Positions 30,751 to 42,445 of a stretch of 64,000 bases of DNA are shown piece after piece. The position numbers were made by a program, and so were the translations under genes. Source of the stretch: Biscogniauxia marginata (Eukaryota > Ascomycota > Sordariomycetes > Xylariales > Xylariaceae). Under the pieces are notes generated by a model that searched no databases, was not told the DNA's origin, and saw only the letters and a program-made list of their open reading frames with translations. Position 1 is the first letter of the stretch. Each line of letters opens with the position of its first letter. The stretch spans positions 1-64,000 of the forward strand of contig MU404194.1 of NCBI GenBank assembly GCA_022695795.1. Direction: 5' to 3'.

Positions 30751-33700
30751 TCCAGTTGACTGAAGACGACGGGTGAAACTGCAGATGCAGAGACAAAGAA
30801 TGTGGCTGTCGTCTAAATTCCTGGCGCGAGCATAAAATGCGTCCGACGCAGGCTTTGTCTGAGCTCGCTAGACGACTCGGAATGAAAGCTGTGCCTTTGT
30901 ATCGATCTGTCGTCAATCACGGACCAACAACAAGCGACGCACTGCGCAGCAACACGTGTGCAGCCAGGAAACGAACGACAATTAAAACGATGGGCGCCGC
31001 GAGAAGCGGACGAATAGGCGAAGGAAAAAAGGACACTGGTCAGAAGAAGAAGCAGAAAAAGGGAAGTTGGTCAGATGCAGAACTTCGAGGGCTGACGAGT
31101 CGCAAGACTGCGAAAGTTGAAAGTCAAAAAGTGGGAAAGGAAATAAGTGGGAGTTGGAGACGGAGGAGAAAATGATAAGAGGTAGGTTTAGTTTAGAAGG
31201 ATTACGCTAGATTAATCACTGAACAGTACCTGTACATGGTAGCCCACCCAAGTGAAACGTTCGATGTTCAGCGAACAACCAGCCACGCAACCGCAGTATA
31301 AGCCAGCCCAAAGTCACCTGCCGATTATATAAACTTACTACTAACTACTGTATGGAACATTCGATGTCGTAAGCCGGCGATTTAAAGCTTCTCCTAGGCA
31401 AACCTTGATGCCCGTAAAGTATAGTAGAATACTAGTAATCAATATACGTAGTTACATGTATCTATTAAATAAAATAGTTCCTCTCTTTTCTTCCTTTTTC
31501 CCCCTTCCTTTCTAATCTTTCCGCTTCCGTTGCAGATTAGATGATACGAGCCCAGAATTAATCATCGCGCACCTGCACAAGAACGTCAGCACTAAACCCC
31601 CATGCCCGACTCAGTAAAGCCCGTGATTTTTAGCGCCGCGAGTCCCTTGTCGATGCTGCAGACACTAAAGATAGTATCCCGATCAAATCAGATCCCTCGT
31701 TTCCCCTGATTCCGCCGCCCCTGTCTAAATACAAACGGTGAGTAGTTATGTAAGCGCACGTCTAACTAAAATACCTCTTCCTTTCACCTTCATTCATTAC
31801 GTAGTCCTACAGTAATGTGCATACCTACTAGGTTAGGTACCTCATATGCGTTATTAACAAAACATCTTCGAGTTGCATCATGTATCAGTAGCATGTAACT
31901 TCCTCGTATTCTGCCCTTAAAAGTTCGAAACAATACCCAAGTCCAGCACCCTTAATATCATACTTAGGATCAGCGTTAGGATCTGTGGAGATTGTGCAGG
32001 TCGCCCGCTCCGCATCCCGGTGCGTGCAACCCCGGCCAAGGTGGAGTTCGGACGGCGATTGTCTCACGACCCAAGATCTAACTCCGGCTTCCCCGGGACT
32101 ACGTCCTATTTTTGGTAAGTGGTCATGATCATGTATGCCCACTTCCTCGCGTGAACAGCATGCCCGTCATCCTCAGGTCCTTAGGTAATTATGAGCCTGC
32201 TCCAAGATTTTCAGCCCAGACCCCTAGTCAAATCTGAGAAATGACGACACGTGCACTCCGCCCCAACGCTTGAGAGATCAGTGGATCAAGAAAACCTGCT
32301 GCCAGCCTCTTGAAGTATCAACGAGTCCTCACTTGCATGTCGTCATCTGTTTGAAGTCCGTAATATGTGATTCGTCCGTCTGGTCCAGATCGATGGGCTT
32401 GGCGTTGACGTTTGACGGTATTTACTCCGTTTGCCGTGGAGACGTTGATATTAGCACAGGGAACTGCACGCGCAGAAGACTAGGAACAGATTCATGCTTA
32501 GATCATGATCTTATCATATAATATGGATCAAGTGAAGTTATTCATAGGAGATTATACTGCGATCAAATATATTTTCAAGAAGCTTGTCTAGCTTATTAAT
32601 AGAACATTTGGTGAAGAGAAAGTATCACCCACCACACATCATAGTCGGCTATATTTGCCTATACAATGGTAGAACATAATCCATTCAATTAAACGCACAT
32701 GTATATACCAATATGTTTACTAGCATTTAGAAGCAAACCTCAAAAACGAGCCCTTTCTAAACGAGCAAGCTACTTAACTAGCAACATTACACGGATCCTA
32801 TAAGCTTGTTTATCAATACGTACCTAATACAGAGAAAACAGTGGTAATAAGGGTGCTAGACTATATGGGGATAATTTATGACCTACCTTATGTTCACTCT
32901 GAAATATTATTATCACCGCGTGAAACAAGACCTCTAATTTTATAAGAGGCTTTACTGGGTGAATCCTTCTTGACGTCCTATATTCAAGTTGGACCCGTGG
33001 TCAACACAAGCCACACGAAGTTTCTATCATTCTTAAAGGGGGTTGATCATAAATTTAATGTGCAAACACTAGTTAGAAGTAGATGGTTCTTTGACAGCCT
33101 CTTCATACGTTAATATGCAGCGACTAGAAATTCATTTTCTGGATAAATAAGTACTGTTACTTTCAAAGGGCTATGAAAAACATAACATCACTACTTTTAT
33201 CTAGTATATTTGTTCTCTCAGTATTTATTACACGCCTTAACCATGTTAATGTATGTGACGGCTGGGTCACATGGTATATAGTTCAACCTAGTGTATCAAG
33301 TTGGGGAACTTGATATTTTGTTACCCTTTTGGGAGCGGGGTGGTTAGTGTGGTTGACTAGTCACTGCCGTGACAATGTAGACCTTTATATTAGTTTATAT
33401 CTTGTTGGGTTAAGCTTGTTTATGATTATGATATTTAATTAAATTACTTTGTTTTACTTCCCTTTTATAATGCATTTACATTTCAGCGCTTATAAATTTA
33501 AATGCATAATTATAGTACTGTTTTCTTAAATTACGATTCCTATGTTATATTTAAAGTAATTTTATTTACAATGTAAATTATATAAATTTTATATCATCTC
33601 TTTACTCGTATAATTTCAAGGTTTCGTGATTGTAAAGCGCCGCTTCTACAAAAAATCATTCGTAGCTTGAGTGCTGGAACATATAAATGGATACTTGATT

Positions 33701-35961
33701 GGATATTTTAATGAATTATTAATAGAATTCAGAAATACAAATTGGGATCCGTGGATAAAAACTAGACAGGAGTCACGGCAGAATCATGCAGGTAAAATGT
33801 TGGCGTAGTTACGATGTGACTGTTCCACGACTTGACCTTGTCTCCAACACTGCTGTCAAGTTAGATTGGATTATGAGTAGATACCACATGTGCTTGAGCT
33901 AGGAATAGGGAACTATAACCACTACTCGCCGCTATAGTCCCTCCATTAACCGACCGACCACGAGCATTCGTGTCGGGTTTCCACAGGTCAATGTTCTACC
34001 GAGAAAGGGGTTGGATTCAAGGCCGAAAGATGGGGTTGTCTCCTAGATTTAAACGCATTAGCTATCATTTGTCTTATCGAGCATTCAGTTACATGACGAT
34101 GCTCTGCTTCTAACGAGCCTGCTCTAATAGGCCATCTGGAGTCTATGCCTGAATGCCTAAAACCAACGTTCAAAGGCAGGAGAAACTAGTATCTAGACAC
34201 GTAGGTGAGCTATGTAAGAAACAAATCGTCAACCTTGTTGCCCAAACCTAGAGGTGTGGTAGGACTGGTGTGTTGTGCTATACGTTCATATGGGATGACA
34301 GGTTAGATCTACTAACTCAGCGTTCCTGGATCGAACGTTCTTAGATCGAACATTCGAATATCTATCCGGCGATTGACTAAATTCTAGTTTCGATCAAGTT
34401 GACGGCAGTCAACAAGGCACGTTGTCGAATGATTGGCTGAGAAGCAACCTGAAGTTTCCTGCAGCTGATATCCTTGCCCTGTATAGAAGAAGACATTTGA
34501 CTAAGAGCTTGACATACCGCGCTCCTATTCTATACCGATAATGCTCATGGTTGACTGGTTCTAACTAGGTAGACTAGAACTTCTATAATCATATGCAATC
34601 TATAGATACGAACCTTGCCTGCCACCTACTTTGGGGGTCGTATTTGCCGAGATCGGCGCGGGAAGTATGAAACGTCGCAATATTTTTGACTCCGGGTGAA
34701 TGACGTTTTCCCTCTGTTTGAATCTAGGCCTGTTACACGGTGTAGTCGAACATGACACACAGTGTCGCCCTGATACTGTAAGTGGTGACATGTGATAAGT
34801 GCAGGCCTGCTTGAGTTTTTCCTGAGTAACATGACTCCTCGAGCCTCACCGATCGAGAGTCCAGTCATATCAGAGATAGGCCGCCTGTGTCTAGCCGTGC
34901 GCTGCTTTTATCGGGTTATTTTGATGCCAAGGATTGTCGTGTTGCTGGGACTGCCAACATTATCAATGTTTGTAAGGGCCTGTAAGAAACGAGAGCATAA
35001 AAACGTGGTCTACAGTGATTGCCGGTCAAGCCAGCTAGCACAAACGTCTACTTGAGTGAGGAGCGAGAACCCGAAGACTGTCCTTCCCTACATATTGATG
35101 TGTCAGATAGGATATCACTTGGGTAGGAGATGGACAGGGGCCCAAGTGTGAATTGCATCATCGAGGATGATATTGAGCGGTTCTCAATTGTCCCTTGCAG
35201 ACAAATGCAGTGCTAGACAGGCAGAACAGGATTTGCAATTGTAGACGTAGGAAGGAGATACGCTGTCGTAGCCTATGTAAGTTAGCCAGCCCACTTACAT
35301 ACAGGTGTTTGCCAAATACATACTATTATCTAGAGAGAAGCGGTGCATGCATCTTGCTGACGAGCTTGTTGCGAAGACGGAGGAGAGTTGAATGATACTG
35401 ATGAATCGGTAAGTTTAAAACATCACCAATGACGATTGATTACAACGTGAAGGTAGATCCCATGACCATCGAATTGTAGGGGCAGAAGAGCAAGTAAGGG
35501 TACATGTACATCAAGGTAGAAAGGTAGGGTCAATCCGTTGGGTTTTAGCACGTGGTAGTCGGCAATCCAATTGATGAGCCCCCTCTAGCCAGGTACCTAA
35601 GCCTCTGTGATGGGCACTAAGAGATAAATGTACAGTACATGCGGACTACCGCCAATTCACGTTTGCGGTTTCTGCCGGGGTTGTTTCACTGCGTTGCTGC
35701 CGTGTGTGCGCAGGTGCGTACTGTGTAATGTTGAGTGCACCCCAGTAACACATCGATGGACTTCCACGCCTACCCACTCATTTTGTTCCCCACCTCGATT
35801 GGAGCAACCTTGACCGATTCCGCCACCAATCCTGAAAATAAACTTGTACCTTTTCCATTATCACTTCTTATACGGCCCCATCCGAATACCACCCGATTCC
35901 CGCCTCACCTCTGCGAATCAACCCTCCCACATTGCCATGGTATTCGCCAGATGTTTACCTC
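30751..35961. other. AT-rich gene desert
   Basis: About 5.2 kb without a convincing gene. The 32500-33720 part is strongly AT-rich with a hairpin cluster (33253-33373). Two related motifs occur at 31355-31382 and 34348-34374. AGGTACCT occurs at 31835 and 35591. The 30837-31175 plus-strand frame is basic, low complexity and without a family. The composition suggests ageing or mutated repeats, but no element can be named. Confidence 0.5.
33253..33373. repeat. Three perfect hairpins in AT-rich DNA
   Basis: ATGTGAC (33253-33259) pairs with GTCACAT (33266-33272) across a 6-nt loop. TATCAAGTT (33294-33302) pairs with AACTTGATA (33307-33315), a perfect 9-bp stem with a GGGG loop. GTCAC (33360-33364) pairs with GTGAC (33369-33373) across TGCC. 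The first hairpin recalls GTGAC-rich ends of some fungal LTR elements, but no target-site duplication or internal coding region was found. Confidence 0.55.
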
Positions 35962-38900
35962 ATGTCCAGCCCGTATCATAACCCCGAAAATGCCGCAATC
36001 GCTGCACGGGTGAGCTCTGCCCTACCAGCCAACCCTGCCGCCGCCAATACCGCTACCGCCACCACCACCACCAACACGAGCGAACACCCATCTTCCTCGT
36101 CCGCACTTGTGACTGGCTCCTCCTCCTCCATACTTGATCCTGCACGAGCGGCTGCAAGTTCGTCGCAAACTGTGCCGACTACCCCCGGTGTCCTTGTACC
36201 CGCTACGTCGCTATCGTCGACCGCCGTCTCTAGCCATGCCGAGCAGAGCAATAAGAAGTCACGGCCACATCTGGCTCCCCAGAGACCTAATGGGCCCTCT
36301 CTGTTGACACAGGCACTCGCTTCTGCTCGTGGGATTCTTTCTTCCAATCCAACCCAGCCAGACCAGCGTCGGCCCGAGCAGAAGCCTTCGCAACCTGTCG
36401 AGCAAGCATCTCGATCGATCCAGCCACCTAAAAATGTACCCGAGGCGCGCGGAGGGCATCATGACTCCCATGAGCAGATTGAAGATAGTTCGTTGACGCC
36501 GACCAATCCTCGACGGCTGGCCGATACCGCTAGAACGACTTCCGCGCCGTTGTTGTCCCCAGTCTTTGCCGAGGTGGAAGACACGGCTGATCTGCCTGTT
36601 GCCATCCCCGGAGTTATAGACACAAGTGCGATAACGACCGAGCCCCGGGACTTTCTTGCAAATACGAGAGCAAGAGGGCGATCGTTAGAGCGCACAGAGA
36701 AGGAGATCCGTCTACCTCTGTTGAACAGCGCCGAGGAATACTCGGACAAGGTTGAAGACCCTTTTCTGTCTGATATGGTCGGCGTTGTCCAGGCCCCTCC
36801 TGTCGAAAACGGAAACGAAACTAGTTCTGATCCACGAGCCATGTGTCGGGCGTGGAGAGTCGAGCGGGCTCTCTCGATGGGTCTGGAGAAAGCTTGGTCT
36901 ATTGGAACCGGCGACGTTATCGGCCACGAAGATGGCCAAGTTGAAAAGTCAATTACCGAGGTCTTGGCAGGTATGGAGCCAACACGTAGTCGAAAGGCTA
37001 GTCACAGCCTCCGATTCTTCAAGGAGGGCTTGCCAGATGACAAGGGCAAACGAAGAGATGCGAAGCCGGGTGCACAATCAAGGGAAAAGTTGTCGCCCGC
37101 CAAAAGGCCTTCTGCAGATGACTTTCAACCAATGCATGTCTCTGAGGATCAACCTCCACAGAGCCCAACACTTACCTCTCGAGGTACCGAAGATGACTCT
37201 TCATCACAAGTCCAGTCACACCAACTGAGTGCACTAACTGCCGATTTACTATCCAATCGGGCTAACGAGCACGACTATTTCGGTCCACAGAGGCTTCATG
37301 CCAACGTTCCTGAGCATGATAAACTATCACCTCGGCAGGATCAAACCTCTCCCATATCAGGGGCTCAGACTAGGGCTCATGATGGACCGAATAGTGTAGC
37401 TGCACTAGTTGGGGACGGTTCAAAGGCTCGTAGGGAGTCGAATGACGGCACCGAAATCGGAGAAGCCTCCGAAGAAGGTGACGAGTCGTCCGAGGAGAAG
37501 ATATCATCTGCGGTATTCCTACCACATCAAGGTCTGGATGAGACTCCCAAAGACAGGCTGCCCATTGCAGATAGACTTGAGAGCCGCCAGCCTGCCTCGC
37601 GACCATCCATTACTAAAGATTTTCATCCATGGCTGGTGAAGGCGGATGAACCTGAACCAGAACAGGGGCCTGAAGGTGAGAGTACAATTGAGAGGGGCTC
37701 TGGTGACAATGCCCTCAATGGTAAACATGAAGGGAGCTCACATGTGCGAGAGAAACCTCATAAAGTAGGTGATGAATGCGCGATCGAAGATGACATCGAA
37801 CCTCCCAAAAAACCTCGTGACCAGCCTGCATCATCGCTCCCAGTTTCTCACTATGAAGATCTAGTGCATGATCACCAAGTTGGGGCCAAACTGCCCCTTG
37901 AGGCTATTGAGCTTATCCCGTACAAGCATCAGGTTGGAGGTCATACTACCATCTGGAGGTTTTCCAAGAGGGCTGTTTGCAAGCAACTAAACAATCGAGA
38001 AAATGAATTCTATGAGAAAATTGAGAGATATCATCGCGATCTTCTGCCTTTCCTGCCAAGGTCTGTAATCCATAGTATATTTTGCCATTACGTGAATTCC
38101 CATGTGATTTCACTTGGGGTCTTGCTAGACGGAACTAACACGCTTGACAGGTATATTGGCGTTCTGAATGTCACATTTCAGAAACAACCCCGGCGGAAAT
38201 CAATAATCAAGCGAGATGACACCCAAGGATCTGAGAAGAAGCCGAGCGAGCTTGACGTTCAATCTAGTGGCAGCAATGGAAATGCCAGTGCGAGAATGCC
38301 TTTTCAGGGCCCCAACGGCCTTGGCAAAGATGATCGCCATCATCGCAGGATAGTCAGCCAATCTCTGCAGTCAACAAACATACAGATACCCACTGTTACT
38401 TTCGTTGACAACCAACATATTCTCCCCTGGAGCTTGCTTAAGCCCACGGCACGTTCAATTGTAGCAGAGCGCGAACGCCCACGGAGCGCCTCTGCAGCTA
38501 TGATACCTAATTACGTTCGCGATATGAAAAATTCTAATTCTAATAACGGTGCATTCAAGTCACGACCGTCCTTGGAAGACCGACATGCTAATAGCTGGGG
38601 CGCGACAATGGTCAACAAAAAGTTGCGCAACGAGGTGTTCAATGACGCCTTTCTAAAACAACCGATTGCTGTACAGAAACATCAGAGACCAGCATCGCAC
38701 CAGCGGTTGATACCCCGACGTTCAATACATTCGGCTGCTTGGCCCTCTGGCTCTGAAGCGGCTGCTCAAGGACGCAGAAGCACCGAGACTGGCGAGCAGA
38801 TCTCCGATGAATCTAATGCACCGCAGGATAGCGCTCGCATTTTCCAAAGTCACAGCGACTTTGGTGCCAGCACGAACTGCTTACAGGTCGAAGGCATGGA

Positions 38901-40095
38901 TCCCATCGAAGATGTTACGGGAAGGAGCGCGCCAGAGCCCGAGACTCTAGCAGAAAAGTTTGGCCAGCAAGGACGTAAGCGACGTTATTCAGGCGGCAAG
39001 CTTCGACGAAAGCCCCAGGACGTTGGTGATCCTCGTGGGAACCTGAAATTCTTCGAGGATGCCGATGATGTAGGTTACCATGGTGATGGGGAACCTGGTA
39101 TCTTGTCGCCGCAGCCTGAAGGTGCGATGAACGGACACAAGCAGGATCTAAATATCGAGAACGTCGGAAAATTGCCGGATGCGACCATGTCCCAGTCAAA
39201 CTGGTCGTCTACATTCCCATCGGAGCTGCCAAGTCCTACATTGGAGGTGAAGAAGATTCCGCGACCTATCAATCCCAAAGAGGCACAGACGCAACATGAC
39301 TCGAGGGTCGAGTACTTCCTGCTACTTGAGGATCTCACTGCTGGAATGAAGCGGCCTTGCATCATGGATTTGAAAATGGGCACTCGACAGTATGGTGTCG
39401 ACGCGAACCCCAAGAAGCGAGAATCCCAACGGCGAAAGTGCGCCGAGACAACATCGAGAGAATTGGGGGTTCGAGTTTGCGGGCTTCAGGCTTGGGACTC
39501 TAAGTCTCAGACTTATGTCTTCAAGGACAAATATTACGGACGAGACCTGAAGGCTGGTAGAGAATTCCAAGATGCACTGACGATGTTCCTCTATGATGGT
39601 GTGGACTATAGTAGTGTCTTGAGACATATTCCAACCATTCTGCAGAAACTGAACCAGCTTGAGGTGACAATTCGCCGCTTGCGCGGATATAGATTCTATG
39701 CAGCTAGCCTCCTTATGTTTTACGATGCGGCCCCTTCGAATGACGGGAATGATACAGCGGCCGAAGAATCGACCACGGACTATGCGACTGATACGGAGGA
39801 GATGTGGGACGTCAAGAGACGGCGGAAGAACAAGAATGAAATTGACTTCAAGATGGCCGACTTTGCCAACAGTGTCACGGCGGGCGACCTGGCGACCGGC
39901 AAACCGTGCCCACCAAAACACCCAGACGAACCAGACCGAGGCTTCTTGCGGGGTCTTGCGACGCTCCGAGAGTACTTCCTCCAAATACAGAAAGACGTAC
40001 GTCAGGAGCTGGGACTAGGTCACCTTCGCAAGCATGATCAGGATAGTAATGGGAACGTCGAAGGCGACTGCGAAATAATATCCGTTAGTGACTAG
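35962..40095 (+). CDS. KCS1: Inositol hexakisphosphate kinase Kcs1
   Basis: Kcs1 phosphorylates InsP6 to the inositol pyrophosphate 5-InsP7, a signal in phosphate sensing, vacuole function and stress. Two exons, 35962-38060 and 38151-40095, give 1347 residues. The N-terminal two thirds are disordered, Ser/Pro-rich and typical of fungal Kcs1. The kinase domain starts near residue 645 with LEAIELIPYKHQVGGHTTIWRF; the splice restores LLPFLPRYIGVLNVTF. The inositol-phosphate-binding signature PCIMDLKMG lies at about 1102-1110, followed by QYGVDANPKKRESQRRKCAETTSRELGVR-type sequence, and SLLMFYD near 1220. The intron (38061-38150, 90 nt, AACTAAC branch) is stop-free and a multiple of three, so retention would insert 30 residues. 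The first in-frame ATG is at 35962. Confidence 0.95.
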   Translation: MSSPYHNPENAAIAARVSSALPANPAAANTATATTTTNTSEHPSSSSALVTGSSSSILDPARAAASSSQTVPTTPGVLVPATSLSSTAVSSHAEQSNKKSRPHLAPQRPNGPSLLTQALASARGILSSNPTQPDQRRPEQKPSQPVEQASRSIQPPKNVPEARGGHHDSHEQIEDSSLTPTNPRRLADTARTTSAPLLSPVFAEVEDTADLPVAIPGVIDTSAITTEPRDFLANTRARGRSLERTEKEIRLPLLNSAEEYSDKVEDPFLSDMVGVVQAPPVENGNETSSDPRAMCRAWRVERALSMGLEKAWSIGTGDVIGHEDGQVEKSITEVLAGMEPTRSRKASHSLRFFKEGLPDDKGKRRDAKPGAQSREKLSPAKRPSADDFQPMHVSEDQPPQSPTLTSRGTEDDSSSQVQSHQLSALTADLLSNRANEHDYFGPQRLHANVPEHDKLSPRQDQTSPISGAQTRAHDGPNSVAALVGDGSKARRESNDGTEIGEASEEGDESSEEKISSAVFLPHQGLDETPKDRLPIADRLESRQPASRPSITKDFHPWLVKADEPEPEQGPEGESTIERGSGDNALNGKHEGSSHVREKPHKVGDECAIEDDIEPPKKPRDQPASSLPVSHYEDLVHDHQVGAKLPLEAIELIPYKHQVGGHTTIWRFSKRAVCKQLNNRENEFYEKIERYHRDLLPFLPRSVIHSIFCHYVNSHVISLGVLLDGTNTLDRYIGVLNVTFQKQPRRKSIIKRDDTQGSEKKPSELDVQSSGSNGNASARMPFQGPNGLGKDDRHHRRIVSQSLQSTNIQIPTVTFVDNQHILPWSLLKPTARSIVAERERPRSASAAMIPNYVRDMKNSNSNNGAFKSRPSLEDRHANSWGATMVNKKLRNEVFNDAFLKQPIAVQKHQRPASHQRLIPRRSIHSAAWPSGSEAAAQGRRSTETGEQISDESNAPQDSARIFQSHSDFGASTNCLQVEGMDPIEDVTGRSAPEPETLAEKFGQQGRKRRYSGGKLRRKPQDVGDPRGNLKFFEDADDVGYHGDGEPGILSPQPEGAMNGHKQDLNIENVGKLPDATMSQSNWSSTFPSELPSPTLEVKKIPRPINPKEAQTQHDSRVEYFLLLEDLTAGMKRPCIMDLKMGTRQYGVDANPKKRESQRRKCAETTSRELGVRVCGLQAWDSKSQTYVFKDKYYGRDLKAGREFQDALTMFLYDGVDYSSVLRHIPTILQKLNQLEVTIRRLRGYRFYAASLLMFYDAAPSNDGNDTAAEESTTDYATDTEEMWDVKRRRKNKNEIDFKMADFANSVTAGDLATGKPCPPKHPDEPDRGFLRGLATLREYFLQIQKDVRQELGLGHLRKHDQDSNGNVEGDCEIISVSD

Positions 40096-40997
40096 GTAGT
40101 TTCTCGAAACACATCGGGGAGCAGAGCTTCCTCGGAAACCTTGCAAGCTTAGGTATACCCGAAGTCCAGAGGACATCGATTAGGGCGATGTATTGGGAGG
40201 CAGAGATATATTATTCTTTACTCGTTATTCAGGGCGGATGTCTACAGCGGCGCACCGGTACTTGTTTTTCTTTTCCTCGTCGGTGTTGGGTGAGGGTTGG
40301 GCTGGGGGATTTGGTCATGAGATTTCATTAACATACCCCCGCATGTTTTTTGGGCCATGATTCCCCGGCGCAACGATGGTTACGGTCGGTTCCGAGCACG
40401 AGAAGAACGGTCGGCGGGTTGTAAGGGGTCTCACGAGGCCCTGCGTCTCCTTTTCTCTTTCCTTTTTTTTTTTTTTTTCCTTTTCCTTTTTCTTTTTCTT
40501 TACTACGGCATATGATGAGAATGACTATGAATAAGTTGGGTGGGGAGGGGGAGATATGAGAGACTGAGATGATCGGGCTGACTATCCTCGATGAATCAGT
40601 GGGTTGGCCAGTATAGATAGATTGGTAGATAAAATTGTGATGAATCAACCTGGGCAAAGTAGTCTGTCTTGATATATTTTGTATTGCCGTGTGTATACCT
40701 AGTGGGTACCTAGTGATAATAATAATTTTGCCTTAGGTAAGTTAGGGGGGCGTTGTTTATTAAGGTTAGGTACCTAGGTAGGTACTTATTTGACGTAGCA
40801 TGCAGGGGCGCCATGGGTATAAGGGCTCTAATATGGTACTGGTGGGGTTGATGGATGTTAGTGGGGCTGTAGGGCTGAAAGGGACAACTTGGAGCTTTTA
40901 TCAACGACACGCTACTTCGACGGGTCTGAGAGGCGCATTCCTACCCTTGAATTTCCTCACGCCAAAGCATGGCAATTCACCACACCAAGCTTCCACC
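40096..40997. other. Intergenic KCS1 / ALG2
   Basis: Between two plus-strand genes. It holds a long pyrimidine tract (about 40447-40500, including a T run of about 16) and an AGGTACCTAGGTA palindrome cluster (40768-40780), and includes the ALG2 promoter. Confidence 0.55.
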
Positions 40998-42445
40998 ATG
41001 GCAGACAAGACAGAGCCGAAAGCCAAGACCATAGTCTTCTTGCATCCCGACCTTGGCATTGGGGGAGCCGAGAGACTAGTAGTCGACGCCGCGGTCGGCT
41101 TGCAAAACCGAGGAAACAAGGTCGTCATTTTCACGAGCCACTGCGATCCGGCACATTGCTTCGATGAAGCTCGTGATGGTAGGCCAGATACACCAATTGT
41201 TATGCGACCTTACTAATTGCAGAACTAGGTACCCTCGATGTTCGAGTCCGTGGCAACACCGTCGTCCCTCCCTCCATCTTCTCCCGCTTCAGCATCCTCT
41301 GCGCCATCCTTCGCCAGTTCCACCTCATCCTCCAGATCTACCTCACCTCCGAGCTGAACGCCCTGCACCCCGATGCCTACTTCGTAGACCAGCTGAGCGC
41401 CGGCCTCCCGCTGCTGCAGCTCCTCCACCCGCAAGGCCGTATATTCTTCTACTGCCACTTCCCCGACCTCCTGCTCGCCCAGGGCCGGAGCAAGTGGTGG
41501 AAGCGCGCGTACCGCGTGCCGTTCGACCTGTGGGAGCAGTGGAGCATGAGCTTCGCCGACACCATCGCCGTCAACTCCAACTTTACCAAGAGCATCGTCG
41601 CTCGCACCTGGCCCGCCCTAGCCCGCCGCAAGGACATGCAGACCGTCTACCCCTGCGTCGACACCAAGTCCGCGCCGAAGTCGGATGGCGAGCCCCTGTG
41701 GAAGGGCGTCACGTGCCTGCTGAGCATCAACCGGTTCGAGCGCAAGAAGGACATCGCGCTGGCCATCAAGGCGTTCGCCGGCCTGAGCAAGGAGAGCCGG
41801 CGCGGCGTCCGGCTCGCCGTCGCGGGGGGCTACGACCCGCGCGTCACCGAGAACGTGGGCTACCACCGGGAGCTGGTGGAGCTGGCCGAGTCGCTGGGGC
41901 TGAGCAACATGACGGTCGGGACGCTGCCGACGGCGCAGCAGGTGCCCGCGGGCGTCGAGGTGGTCTTCCTGCACAACGTGTCCAACGTGCTGAAGGAGGC
42001 GCTCCTGGCGTCGGCGCGCCTGCTCGTCTACACGCCGCCCAACGAGCACTTCGGCATCGTGCCCCTCGAGGCCATGCTCGCGGGCGTGCCCGTGCTCGCC
42101 GCCGACACGGGCGGGCCCGTCGAGACCGTCGTCGAGGGCGTCACCGGCTGGCTGCGCGCCCCCGGCGCCACGGCCGAGTGGACCCGCGTCATGGACCGCG
42201 TCCTCAACGGCACGGGGCCCGGGGAGCGCGCCGCCATGGCGCGCGCCGGCGCCGCGAGGGTCAGGGACGCCTTCGGCGAGGACCAGATGGCGCGCCGCCT
42301 CGACGGCATCTTCGACGACATGCTGCTGCGCGCACCCGGCAGGGCGCCGCCGCCGCTGCTCGTGGCTTCGGCGGTCGCTGCTGCCGCCACCGTTGCCGTG
42401 GGGGCCGTCGGCGTGCTTGCTGCTAGGGCGCTCGGGGTTGCGTGA
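40998..42445 (+). CDS. ALG2: Alpha-1,3/1,6-mannosyltransferase Alg2
   Basis: Alg2 adds the second and third mannose to the dolichol-linked oligosaccharide on the cytosolic face of the ER, in N-glycan precursor synthesis. Two exons, 40998-41178 and 41229-42445, give 465 residues. The N-terminal GT-B signature is LHPDLGIGGAERLVVDAA at ~14-30. FYCHFPDLLLA and VNSNFT follow, and the GT4 nucleotide-sugar site is EHFGIVPLEAMLAGVPVLA near 350-370. A hydrophobic C-terminal segment (LLVASAVAAAATVAVGAVG) probably anchors it. The intron has two in-frame acceptors six bases apart (CAG ending 41222, TAG ending 41228); the downstream one gives ARDGTLDVRVRG, which I consider the family form. Exon 2 is very GC-rich. 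Confidence 0.95.

Noticed and set aside
30837..31175. 112-codon basic frame divergent from the Tcp11 gene
   Set aside because: Lys/Arg low complexity, no domain; looks like promoter/leader sequence.
32500..33720. Mutated transposon coding sequence in AT-rich DNA
   Set aside because: Composition fits RIP-type mutation but no protein-like frame survives, so no element is named.
35932..35961. Upstream extension of KCS1
   Set aside because: The first codon of the longer frame is TTG; the first ATG is 35962.
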